A stretch of 10,449 bases of DNA from Saccoglossus kowalevskii. Its lineage: Eukaryota > Hemichordata > Enteropneusta > Harrimaniidae. A program made the position numbers and the translations under genes. The DNA lies in the NCBI RefSeq assembly GCF_000003605.2, contig NW_003133348.1, forward strand, positions 235,522 through 245,970, written 5' to 3'. A model generated the notes under the pieces. It worked only from the letters and a program-made list of their open reading frames with translations, was not told where the DNA came from and made no database searches. This document shows, piece by piece, positions 1-7,030 of the stretch (positions are counted from its first letter, which is position 1; the number at the start of each line of letters is the position of its first letter).

Positions 1-490
1 CTTATCCTAGACTACTTGCCTTATCCTAGACTACTTGCCTTATTCTAAACTACCTGCCTTATCCTAGAATACTTGCTTTATCCTAGAATACTTGCTTTAT
101 CCGAGACTACCTGCCTTATCCTAGAATACTTGCCTTATCCTAAACTACCTGCCGTATTCTAGAATACTTGCCTTATCCTAGAATACTTGCTTTATCCTAG
201 ACTACCTGCCTTATCCTAGAATACTTGCCTTATCGTAGAATACCTGCCTTATCCTAGACTACCTGCCTTATCCTAGACTACCTGCCTTATTCTAAAATAC
301 TTGCTTTTTCCTAGACTACCTGCCTTATCCTAGAATACTTGCTTTATTCTAGGCTACTTACCATAACCATAGATTTATTTCCTCATCCTAGACGACTAGC
401 CTTATACTATTTGTATTATCCTATAAGGTTTGCCTTAACCTAGACGACGTTCATTAACAAAGAAGGCCTGCCTTAACCTGCTCGACTTGC
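1..490. repeat. 19-bp minisatellite array, right edge decayed
   Basis: A 19-bp unit, CTTATCCTAGAMTACYTGC, repeats head to tail from base 1. Nineteen copies in perfect 19-bp register fill 1-361, then degenerate copies continue to about 490 (for example 382-400, 434-452 and 472-490) with one-base register slips and a truncated copy near 401-413. Two linked variant positions define subtypes: unit position 12 is A or C and position 16 is T or C, and most copies are either A12/T16 or C12/C16. The array is cut by the window start, so its true length is unknown. Decay at the right side is what is expected at the edge of an array that homogenises internally. No protein-coding reading is suggested. 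The call as tandem repeat is secure; its function, if any, is unknown. Confidence 0.97.
39..228. repeat. Two copies of a 95-bp higher-order repeat (5 x 19 bp)
   Basis: Copies 3-7 (39-133) and copies 8-12 (134-228) show the same subtype order: C-type, A-type, A-type, C-type, A-type. They also share private variants. The first unit of each block has A at position 10 (TAAAC), and the fourth unit of each starts with T instead of C. By hand alignment the two blocks differ at about five of 95 positions. The T-starting C-type unit followed by an A-type unit recurs once more at 305-342. Confidence 0.8.
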
Positions 491-998
491 CTTAATATTC
501 AACAAATGTTGTTTGCATGCATGTAAATATGTTAGCTCTGTTGACTCAGACAGCGTTGATCTTTGGGAACATCAACGTAACTTGCCTGAAATAGACCATT
601 AGTCTCTAAAAGAAACTTATTGACTATGACTTAACTTGAATAGTTATATGGCAGGTGGCACGTGTTGAGAAGGATGTGCTCACTCTATTCAAAATCTCTG
701 ACATCACATCTTGGCTGTATGCCGATACGTACTTGTACTTATTTGTTTGTCATTTGTTTTGTGTTCCTTGACTAGTAACGGCCATATTGTATTATCATTT
801 CACCTTGTTCGTTATACTCAATTACAACATATGGCAAAAACAAATGTTTAATATTTTATATTGAAATAAACATTGTAATACGTCTGTAATTTAACAGTAA
901 TCTCACAATCTGTGTTTGTTTCGTGGCAGTGTCTTATTAAGGTCTCAGGTAACACACAGAAACATTGCTGATTATGTTTTTGTTTTTTCCAATCCAAA
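491..998. other. A+T-rich non-coding stretch, 3'-UTR-like
   Basis: No reading frame of note is present. The sequence is T-rich on the plus strand from about 720 to 990 and contains a CACGTG E-box near 659-664. It includes a polyadenylation-type signal (listed separately) and looks like either 3'-UTR or plain intergenic DNA. The 13 bases at 924-936 match the start of the vertebrate miR-34a mature sequence as I recall it, but no supporting precursor hairpin is visible. Confidence 0.4.
865..870 (+). terminator. Possible polyadenylation signal AATAAA
   Basis: AATAAA is followed about 45 bases downstream by a GT-rich stretch (around 911-925, TGTGTTTGTTTCG), the usual arrangement at an animal mRNA 3' end. 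The T-rich sequence upstream would fit a 3'-UTR of a plus-strand gene lying left of the window. AATAAA is common in DNA this A+T-rich and occurs many other times in the window, so this is only suggestive. Confidence 0.25.
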
Positions 999-1130
999 AT
1001 GACCGCCAAAGTACTGCTCAACGTTATACAGGACGATTGCCAAGTCGTTTTTGTTCATGGAAACAATTTTGAGGTACCGCCATTTGCTTTTGTCAATTTG
1101 ATGAAATTGTTCAATCAGAAAAATTTATAA
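999..1130 (+). CDS. Short ATG reading frame, 43 codons, unrecognised
   Basis: ATG at 999 sits in an acceptable animal start context (A at -3, CAAAATGA), and the frame runs to TAA at 1128-1130. The predicted peptide starts MTAKVLLNVIQDDC and continues with VVFVHGNNFEVPPFAF. It has an even mix of hydrophobic and polar residues and is less low-complexity than typical chance frames here. Several CpGs fall inside it. The frame is closed upstream by TGA at 969-971. It might be a small protein or a first exon with a weak donor near 1074 (GAG|GTACCG). I do not recognise any family, and a chance frame is the most likely alternative. Confidence 0.18.
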   Translation: MTAKVLLNVIQDDCQVVFVHGNNFEVPPFAFVNLMKLFNQKNL

Positions 1131-1756
1131 TGCTTTTAAAGTGTCTGCACATTTTACTATTTATAATCGTCAATTCTGTTCAAAAAATAATATTATTTTT
1201 GTCCTAACATGTATAACGTTTCATATTAGAAGAATGAAGCCAATGTTTTGTCATCGTTGTTGCGTTTTACGGCAAAGATATATCGTAATATGTGCTAAAA
1301 ATAGCGTAGCATAGTTACCTTAAAGAACAATTTATGCATAATAAAATCGCCATAAAGTAGAAAATCATACTACATGTTGCCAAGAAAGTAATTATTTTGA
1401 ATTAATTTTCTCCATACAGATGATTCTCGTATTTTATGATAGATACGTGAGAACAATTTAAATTAGATTTCACGGCAATGAATATAATACTTTTACATAT
1501 GTCAATTTTCATTGCGATTGGCTTGAGAAGACGTACAGATAATTTTGTATAGAGCATATATTTTCTTAATTAGTTTCTTATATCTTTTGCATATGACAAT
1601 CGTCCAGACTTATTTAAACGTGACAAATGAAAGCGTGTGTGTTTTAAGGTAATATACTTATTTAGTATCCGATGTAACACGATTATACATGTAGTTTATT
1701 ATAGAAAGCACAGCGTAAACGACCGAATTCCACGTGCAAAGCGAGCTCTATAGATA
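1131..1756. other. A+T-rich stretch without supported genes
   Basis: No frame or repeat stands out. One good splice-acceptor-like sequence ends at 1420 (TTTTCTCCATACAG), followed by a 13-codon open frame and a weak donor-like GTGAGA. This is too little to call an exon. Confidence 0.5.
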
Positions 1757-1800
1757 ACATGTGTATATAGACGAGTATGGGAGAAATCTATATACAATGT
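1757..1800. repeat. Hairpin-forming inverted repeat
   Basis: The arms TGTATATAGA (1762-1771) and TCTATATACA (1787-1796) are perfect 10-base complements around a 15-base loop. The stem extends by ACAT (1757-1760) and ATGT (1797-1800) with one bulged G. This gives 14 paired bases, too short for a microRNA precursor. Confidence 0.7.
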
Positions 1801-1831
1801 ACCCTAAGAGTTTCAAAATGATGTACTTTCG

Positions 1832-1853
1832 GTACATGACCGACGTCATGTAC
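1832..1853. repeat. 9-bp inverted repeat around a 4-base centre, CRE half-site
   Basis: GTACATGAC (1832-1840) and GTCATGTAC (1845-1853) are perfect inverted arms separated by CGAC. The right arm overlaps GACGTCA, one base short of a full cAMP-response element. ATGTACTTT also occurs on both sides (1821-1829 and 1848-1856). It could be a palindromic factor-binding site or a chance hairpin. Confidence 0.6.
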
Positions 1854-1984
1854 TTTGTTAGTTATTTTACAAATTACGCGAAGCAAGACAGATAATTCAT
1901 GATAAAACATCATCAGAAGCGTTGTTTTCTGGCAATAGACTGAAAATAGTTTAATTTTGAATGGTAATTTTAGTCACGTTGAGT

Positions 1985-2107
1985 AGCAGCGACACATGTG
2001 TCGTGCAAACACCCGTAGATGACGCGCTTCGACGTTCTATGGTTACGTCAGTTTCTATTTTTAGTAAATATATTGCTCAGCTGCGCGCACTCGCCAGGCC
2101 TTACCTG
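1985..2107. promoter_or_regulatory. CpG-dense patch with CRE-like and palindromic motifs
   Basis: About a dozen CpGs fall within roughly 115 bases, a clear contrast with the flanks. The patch contains the 14-bp perfect palindrome CGACACATGTGTCG (1990-2003), TGACGCG near 2019, the CRE-like TTACGTCA (2043-2050) and GCGCGC near 2084. On the minus strand a consensus splice donor, CAG|GTAAGG, lies at its right edge (plus 2099-2107). The cluster is compatible with an unmethylated regulatory or first-intron region of a minus-strand transcript, but no transcript evidence exists here. Confidence 0.25.
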
Positions 2108-2185
2108 CTACATATTATCGATATGCACCTAATATAATGAAGCCATTTTGCAATTTCACCTCCTCGAAAGACCAATGTGACGAAA
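2105..2185 (-). CDS. Candidate 81-bp internal exon, minus strand
   Basis: On the minus strand the donor CAG|GTAAGG (exon end at 2105) matches the consensus closely. Upstream, a moderate acceptor ends in AATTTAATCAG with exon start at 2185. The 81 bases are open in one frame throughout: one base, 26 codons, then two bases, so intron phase would be the same at both ends. The peptide contains VTLVFRGGEIAKWLHYIRC, which I do not recognise. The acceptor has a poor pyrimidine tract, so chance is more likely than not. Confidence 0.15.
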
Positions 2186-2698
2186 CTGATTAAATTGGTA
2201 CGCAATCAGCACAATGTTCATTCCGCACTTTGTAATGCATTAACGTATCAGACTAATAAACCATATACACGCGAGATACCATTGGAAGCGATACAGCCAC
2301 GAGAGTTGTTTGTGCCTAACAATCAGTGTCCCATCAGTCTCTCCCCCGTCATCGCATCATAAGTTTCCCTTGACCCATGTGACCTTGGTATTTGGAGCAT
2401 TGGGCGCGGTATTTTTTTTTTGGGGGGGGGGGGGGTCTAGTGCGTGGTTTGCATATTAAATATTACAATGTTACTTAATCATCATCCATTTGTACAACCG
2501 CTGTACAACATAGTCAACATAATCAAATCGGTGTATCAGTGTTTTGACAAACGTTATGAGTAGGCAAATGTGACATTCGTCATCATCATACAACCAGAGC
2601 ATGTGATTAATCGAAATAGTGTGTGTTTTGCACTAAAAATATATTGGTTGGTAAAAGTGGCAAATGTCACATGCAAATGAAGTCCCACCAGTTATACT
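2186..2698. other. Non-coding stretch with homopolymer junction
   Basis: A 61-codon plus-strand frame (2177-2362) opens with GTG rather than ATG and resembles nothing known, so I do not call it a gene. The T10G14 run is listed separately. GGCAAATGT occurs directly repeated at 2563-2571 and 2659-2667, with the inverted pair ATGTGACATT (2568-2577) and AATGTCACAT (2663-2672). A perfect octamer ATGCAAAT lies at 2671-2678. Confidence 0.45.
2412..2435. repeat. T10G14 homopolymer junction
   Basis: Ten T (2412-2421) are followed directly by fourteen G (2422-2435). A G14 run can form a G-quadruplex. Both runs are also prone to length errors in sequencing and assembly, so the exact counts should be treated with caution. 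Confidence 0.9.
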
Positions 2699-2785
2699 TT
2701 AAGCAGATATCCACGATCGGTTTTGAGTAAATTCCGCTACAACGTTACGAGTTGACATGTTCACAGAATAATAAATGTGTATTCT
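2699..2785 (-). CDS. Candidate terminal exon, 28 codons, minus strand
   Basis: A minus-strand acceptor CTGTGTTTTCAG is followed by a frame of 28 codons ending in TAA (plus 2699-2701). It contains an internal ATG beginning MSTRNVVAEFTQNRSW and several CpGs. No polyadenylation signal is obvious within a few hundred bases to the left. Acceptor-like sequences are frequent in T-rich DNA, so this is a weak candidate with no recognised family. Confidence 0.1.
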   Translation of the reverse strand, partial: RIHIYYSVNMSTRNVVAEFTQNRSWISA

Positions 2786-3732
2786 CTGAAAACACAGAAT
2801 GTGATTTGTAATCTAAAGGTATATAAAAAAAGATGCAGCTACAACAACACAATCCGGAAAGTAATAAAAGCCTTTACTACAATTATATATTCGAAACATT
2901 AAAGCACTTCCGACAATCTGAATTTTGCACCCGCACTTTATGTATGTACTGCATGGAATTACCGATTTGAAATTCATAATCCTCCCCACCTGCAGTATGA
3001 TGAGAGGCGGATTAAAATATCCCGTATTTTGCAGATAGTTCCCCTCATTCGATTATGAGTTATGTTGCTTTATGCGAGACTGCTATGCACATACGTCTTT
3101 CATAACTGAGATAGACGAATTTTAGATATTTAGAAACAATCAAAACCAAAAACGTTATTAAAATGCACACCGCTGGTTATTGCATTAAAACCGTTAGTAT
3201 ACATGCAAATACGCTTTTTAAAGAAACCATAGAAACAAGTGTATTCTAACTCTCCCGATCGAATAGATGACGCAATTAATAACAGTTACACGCTTTTCAC
3301 CTATTTCACCGCGATAAAGTTCACATTTGATCGATACGAAAGGTGCTACAGGGCTTAATGTCACCGTAGTCATCTGTTAGAAGCTTTTAATCCATCTTGA
3401 TAACATGTCACAGGCTATAAATTAATGCCGGTCAGCAGGACATCCAAAATGAGTATATCAAGGTGGAATTGAAAATTGGTACACACACGTAAGAATTACC
3501 ACAGTCCAGTGCCAAATGTATCCGACGTAATTCCGCACTCAGAATATTGTGAATTGTTTTCTAAGCATTGAAATGTATTTGTAATCTGAAACTCCAGTGA
3601 CATCGTACTTATCCATCGTACATGCCAACAAATGGTGGCAGTACTATAATATCGTATCTCCAAAAACGACCGAAAAATATATTGTTCGATGTGGCAGAGG
3701 ATGTTAATATGAAATTCGTGATATGTGTTAGA
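2786..3732. other. A+T-rich stretch without supported genes
   Basis: No repeat or gene stands out. A decent plus-strand acceptor (CCTCCCCACCTGCAG, ending at 2995) opens a 20-codon frame to TGA at 3056-3058, with no donor or polyadenylation signal nearby. An octamer ATGCAAAT occurs at 3203-3210. The rest looks like ordinary intergenic or intronic DNA. Confidence 0.5.
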
Positions 3733-3999
3733 TTAGAATTCTGCAAACACTCGGTAATCCTGACTGTCTAGTGTGCGATCGATTGTTTTCCACCCCGTCC
3801 GGCAGGCATACACAACATACGACCAGGAAAACGTCAGATATACTCGTAAGTAGGTACAAGTCAGTTGTGGACGGGGGTCACGTTGGGGTAGGCGGAATTG
3901 GAACTCGCACAGAACCACAGCCATCGACCGATCGGCACCGCCTATCGCCATCATACCTGTATTTCTTATCTGATGATCATACAACAAGTACAGGTACAT
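3733..3999 (-). CDS. Unrecognised 88-codon frame in a G+C-rich segment
   Basis: This minus-strand frame starts at ATG (plus 3997-3999) and ends in TAA (3733-3735). The segment from about 3770 to 3960 is clearly richer in G+C and CpG than its surroundings. By hand count roughly 55-60% of codons in this frame end in G or C, in a window that looks nearer one-third G+C. The plus strand is also open across 3771-4031, though only from a GTG. The minus-strand peptide has many aromatic and basic residues (for example YLRVYLTFSWSYVVYACRTG, with two cysteines in the second half). I recognise no domain. It could be an exon of a real gene, a fragment of a dispersed repeat, or a G+C-rich segment in which stops are scarce simply by composition. 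Confidence 0.25.
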   Translation of the reverse strand: MYLYLLYDHQIRNTGMMAIGGADRSMAVVLCEFQFRLPQRDPRPQLTCTYLRVYLTFSWSYVVYACRTGWKTIDRTLDSQDYRVFAEF

Positions 4000-4306
4000 T
4001 ACATCGAACTATAAGAGCTATCGAGCATTGAGTGATGGAATTGTGGTGTCTTAAGTGTCAATGTTGTCGACAATTGAAGACGCGCTGAAGGCCACTTTTG
4101 GATCGTACCATTATCGAACTTTTGGGACTTCTTAAGCAAGAGTCGTTTAAACAAAGGAATCTTTGGAGATTGACATGTAAATATTCTTTATTTGAACAGA
4201 ACATTTTCTGTATTCTCCCAACATTTCTATGCATACAGTGAACTCGGAACATGAGACACCGTCCTACCAAGCGACTTGTCATGTCCCCTTTGCGTCTCCC
4301 AACACA

Positions 4307-4328
4307 AAAACAAACAAACAAACAAAAC
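4307..4328. repeat. (AAAC)n microsatellite
   Basis: About five AAAC units in a row. Confidence 0.9.
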
Positions 4329-4357
4329 ATTGAAAATAAAACGACCGATTTTCGCTT

Positions 4358-4376
4358 AACAACAACAACAGCAGCA
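4358..4376. repeat. (AAC)n tract passing into (AGC)
   Basis: Four AAC units are followed by AGCAGC, a short imperfect trinucleotide repeat. Confidence 0.8.
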
Positions 4377-4631
4377 TATATTTCTACCTAGGCATATGAC
4401 CAACAGATCATCTGTGGTTATATGTGTGTGTTGGCGAAAAGTGCATTGAATATTTTTATCTATGAGAACAAAGTGATGTTGTGATGACAGCATTTACATA
4501 TTTGCATATAATTATTTTGATGGGTGTGATGTATTACCAAATAAATTAAATTATAATATTCAAAATAAAAATTGCACAGCTTGGGCACACACAAATATAG
4601 TCATAATCTCGGGAGCGGACATCTGGGCATT

Positions 4632-5018
4632 TCACCGCCTCGCAACCATCTCGGTGAAAACAAAGGCCGTAGTAAACTCACAGAAACGGTACTTTGGGAC
4701 AGTTGTTAAGACCTTTATGAATAGTATAAAAAGAGTACCCCTACATGTGCAATATATATAAATTTGGTTACTCAGGATTAATTTAAAGTTGAATTTGTGC
4801 TGTTTCTTCGCGCAGACCATATACTGTAGTAGCTCCGCCATGAGGATATCTGATAAATAACACAGTTGCTTTGATTGGTCAATGCAAGAAGACGTATTAT
4901 TATATATGAATAATAATCGTGGTATCTTACATTTCATTACTGCGTAACATTGTAACGTCATAGCATTATGCACAACAAGGGAATATTTATCATCCCAGAG
5001 GGCAAATTCGACCGACAA
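4632..5018 (-). CDS. Longest non-repetitive frame, 128 codons, unrecognised
   Basis: The frame is open on the minus strand, but its outermost start is TTG. The first true ATG is about 18 codons in. The product is rich in Ile, Leu, Tyr, Phe and Cys, with a Lys/Phe-rich middle and a hydrophobic stretch near residues 95-105. This is the composition expected from translating A+T-rich non-coding DNA. No domain, signal peptide or splice pair supports it. A frame of this length is mildly unexpected by chance but not remarkable in 10 kb on six frames. Confidence 0.1.
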   Translation of the reverse strand: MSVEFALWDDKYSLVVHNAMTLQCYAVMKCKIPRLLFIYNNTSSCIDQSKQLCYLSDILMAELLQYMVCAKKQHKFNFKLILSNQIYIYCTCRGTLFILFIKVLTTVPKYRFCEFTTAFVFTEMVARR

Positions 5019-5481
5019 TTTGTCCAGACGTTATTTGAGATAATATAACACTCATCAGTCTTGGTCGCCGTCGACAGCAATAATTATATAGACCCCGGTT
5101 TTAACCACCCGGGCTTTAATTTTGATATTGACCGAAGCTAAGGCCAATAGATGGATAATATCCAAGTAAGAACATTTTTTTATGCCACAAGTTTATTAAC
5201 CATATAAACAACGGTCACATTACTCACTGCATTTGGGGCATTAGCGTAGAGTATTCCATCGCACCACTGAAGCAAGACTGGGTAGATTAGTACAAATAAA
5301 GAATGAATGCGAAGTAACGCACAAGATTGTGTGTGATTGGCTACCCAGCCCTTACATCTAACAGTCAGACCAATTAGAGAGTGTTTTTTTTTCGACGTAT
5401 AAAATCCTGTTTTGTATAGATGCTTCGACACTGTCATCTCATAATTATCATTCATGAACATCGACTCTCTGTGAAACATCT
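5019..5481. other. Non-coding stretch, no supported gene
   Basis: A 99-codon minus-strand frame (5180-5479) has no recognisable features. ATTGG/CCAAT boxes occur at 5337-5341 (ATTGG), 5371-5375 (CCAAT) and 5141-5145 (CCAAT), as can happen in promoters, but with no other promoter context. A short G+C-rich spot at 5091-5114 includes CCCGGG. Confidence 0.4.
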
Positions 5482-5814
5482 ATTCACACACAGTCCCTCC
5501 ATTAGTGATGTATTTTCGCGTAATATTTGTGTAAAAATACTTGAATGACTGAGCCAAGCCAGTCAACATCCAAATTCCACGATGTGTGTGAATTGTAAAC
5601 GCGATCCAACACTGACTTGCCGCGTCAGTGCGTTTTTTTTAAAGAGAATGTAACATATAGTGCCTTGCAATACAGAGTCTGTGGCATATATATTCGTAAA
5701 AGAAACGTGAGTCTAACATCGTTGGACGGTATGTTAGCATAGATTGGCAATGAAAAAATAAGATAACACGCGCTAGACTCCTTGCACACCTCTTTATCAT
5801 TGTCACTGAGGTGT
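5482..5814. other. Stretch with several small hairpins
   Basis: Perfect inverted arms occur at 5482-5492/5583-5593 (11 bp, CA/TG-rich), 5546-5551/5560-5565 (6 bp), 5610-5616/5624-5630 (CACTGAC/GTCAGTG), 5713-5719/5731-5737 (CTAACAT/ATGTTAG) and 5786-5792/5808-5814 (ACACCTC/GAGGTGT). The stems at 5610-5630 and 5786-5814 are each followed by a T run and look superficially like bacterial terminators. In eukaryotic DNA, short stems at this density are near chance expectation. Confidence 0.45.
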
Positions 5815-6089
5815 CTTTTTATCGTTTTAAGTCATTGTAAAAATAATATATATAAATAAGATGTTATCGCAGTATGATAATAACACTGCGGTTGTTATTC
5901 CCATAAACAAGTGAATTTTAGTGACTGCGCATGCACTGTTTTATCTTCAAACCAATTGATATTCCCAAATCGTCGGTTTGTATGGAACCCTGGGAGCATA
6001 TCCTTTTTTTCTATGAATGTAATCTTGCATTTTCGTAATTACAATTTTAAAAGATATATAGATCCCATGGGTCATGATAAGCGTTTGAG
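5815..6089. other. A+T-rich stretch, nothing supported
   Basis: Short overlapping frames on both strands (5911-6096 plus, 5947-6144 minus) show no family features. No repeat was noted. Confidence 0.5.
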
Positions 6090-6220
6090 TTATTAGAAGG
6101 AGCTCTGCGTACAACAAAATGATGAAACAAAAGACTAGTGACACTAGTGCACGTCCTAGCCCACGGCGGTCCTGCCCATGCGTTATGGCAGGGCACCTTA
6201 ACGCAGAGCAGACATAATAA
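6090..6220. repeat. Hairpin-forming block with nested palindromes, MITE-like
   Basis: The outer arms are GCTCTGCGT (6102-6110) and ACGCAGAGC (6201-6209), with an extension TTATTA (6090-6095) and TAATAA (6215-6220) after a small mismatch region. Inside lies the palindrome ACTAGTG-A-CACTAGT (6134-6148). A second inner stem pairs CCTGCC[C]AT with ATGGCAGG (around 6170-6193) and is flanked by GGT/ACC. A near-duplicate GTCCTAGCCC/GTCCTGCCC lies between. The centre is more G+C-rich than its flanks. It resembles a small foldback element, but no convincing target-site duplication borders the arms, so a transposon origin is inference. Confidence 0.35.
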
Positions 6221-6390
6221 AGGTCCGCTATGAGAACAATTATGCAACAGTATGTTTGTCTGTGACTTGTTATTTTATACTGAGTGAATATGTATTGCTA
6301 CTACTCGTAGTTGAAAAATAACATAATTTATACATATATTCACTAGGAGCTAACACGGATACAATTAGGTGACTTGAAGAGTCAATACAT

Positions 6391-6597
6391 TCAAATGTGC
6401 TGTCTATGTCTACATTCACGATGGCAACAATACGGACTAATCTCGTAGATGAACGATACTGTCGGTGATAAAATTCTCACTATACTGTATCTCCATTGAC
6501 TTGACTGTTTCGTCGGATGTGCCGACAGATTGGACGGAAACATTAAGATTGATAGAAAAAGGCGACGTACCACAAGGTCGCTTCTTTTGAATATCAT
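6391..6597 (-). CDS. 68-codon minus-strand frame downstream of a double stop
   Basis: It starts at ATG (plus 6595-6597) in exactly the same phase as the frame 6601-6798, separated only by consecutive TGA and TAG codons. The peptide is basic with paired cysteines near its end (YCCHRECRHRQ). No family is recognised. It would be the second half of a broken exon if the upstream frame were real; otherwise it is a chance frame. Confidence 0.12.
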   Translation of the reverse strand: MIFKRSDLVVRRLFLSILMFPSNLSAHPTKQSSQWRYSIVRILSPTVSFIYEISPYCCHRECRHRQHI

Positions 6598-6600
6598 CTA

Positions 6601-6798
6601 TCATTTGTAGGGATATTCACAATCTGTATGATGTCTCCCAGCTGCATTCCGTGAAATTATTTCAATGGAATTGAATTGGACTGAATTGATGTCGTTGAGA
6701 CGGCTGTCCGGTTGTGTGAGTATATCTAATGTACATAACCGAAGGGCATTAAGGGGAATTGGAATTGAAATGAAGACACTGAAAAAGAGAAATTGCAT
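6601..6798 (-). CDS. 65-codon minus-strand frame, signal-peptide-like start
   Basis: ATG lies at plus 6796-6798 and TGA at 6601-6603. The N-terminus (MQFLFFSVFISIPIPLNA) is hydrophobic like a secretion signal, followed by a polar stretch with two cysteines. Alternatively, the same DNA encodes a strong splice acceptor on the minus strand (TTTCTCTTTTTCAG, exon start at about 6779), with the remaining 58 codons forming a terminal exon. The pyrimidine tract that makes the acceptor also makes the Phe-rich leader, so only one reading can be meaningful. No family is recognised. Confidence 0.15.
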   Translation of the reverse strand: MQFLFFSVFISIPIPLNALRLCTLDILTQPDSRLNDINSVQFNSIEIISRNAAGRHHTDCEYPYK

Positions 6799-7030
6799 TT
6801 CCTGATCTCGAGCACATATTGTTGATTATATACCAATGAGGTCAACCCCGACCGATTTAGACCTTTATAACGTAGACATTAATATTAAATACTCATAAAA
6901 GCAACATTTTGACATTTTTTCCCCACGTCTTATTAATATTGTATATCATACCAGCAGTGTTTAGTTCATATTCAATCATTCTACATTACATATTCATTTG
7001 TTATATCAGCCTAACTAAACTAATGAATTG
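6799..7030. other. A+T-rich stretch, nothing supported
   Basis: No frames, repeats or motif clusters were seen. Confidence 0.5.

Larger units (their letters stand above)
4032..4631. other. Non-coding stretch with short simple repeats
   Basis: It contains the (AAAC)n and (AAC)n tracts listed separately, an octamer ATTTGCAT at 4500-4507 and several AATAAA motifs around 4335-4570. A 90-codon minus-strand frame (4058-4330) begins inside the TTTG repeat and is otherwise cysteine- and arginine-rich without family resemblance, so I treat it as chance. Confidence 0.5.

Noticed and set aside
1-490. CRISPR array as an explanation for the left-hand repeats
   Set aside because: Units are contiguous without spacers and only 19 bp long, and the surrounding DNA is eukaryotic in character. 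It is a minisatellite.
924-970. TGGCAGTGTCTTA, matching the first 13 bases of vertebrate miR-34a
   Set aside because: The match stops after 13 bases. Only nine pairs, several of them G-U, form with downstream ACATTGCTG, and the rest of the would-be mature sequence is unpaired, so it is not a microRNA precursor.
2177-2362. 61-codon plus-strand frame
   Set aside because: It opens with GTG, no protein family is recognisable and no splice support was seen.
2996-3058. Terminal-exon-like 20-codon frame after CCTCCCCACCTGCAG
   Set aside because: Single acceptor-like sequences are frequent in this DNA and neither a donor nor a polyadenylation signal accompanies it.
3771-4031. 86-codon plus-strand frame
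   Set aside because: It opens with GTG and overlaps the minus-strand frame with a true ATG. It is mentioned only as part of the both-strands-open observation.
4058-4330. 90-codon minus-strand frame with Cys/Phe-rich start
   Set aside because: Its beginning is translated (TTTG)n repeat and the remainder has no features.
2671-4507. Perfect octamers ATGCAAAT at 2671, 3203 and (inverted) 4500
   Set aside because: Three isolated octamers spread over 1.8 kb are close to chance expectation in A+T-rich sequence.
5180-5479. 99-codon minus-strand frame
   Set aside because: No domain, splice or composition evidence; length is within chance for A+T-rich DNA on six frames.
5610-5640. Stem CACTGAC/GTCAGTG followed by eight T, like a rho-independent terminator
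   Set aside because: The window has no bacterial gene structure, and no Pol III A or B box was found upstream. About ten stems of this size are expected by chance in the window.
5786-5820. Stem ACACCTC/GAGGTGT followed by a T run
   Set aside because: Same reasoning as the stem at 5610: chance-level hairpin in eukaryotic DNA, with no adjacent RNA gene.
6129-6145. AGACTAGTGA, resembling the core of miR-7
   Set aside because: The 5' seed differs and the sequence is part of a simple ACTAGTG palindrome rather than a 60-80-base hairpin.
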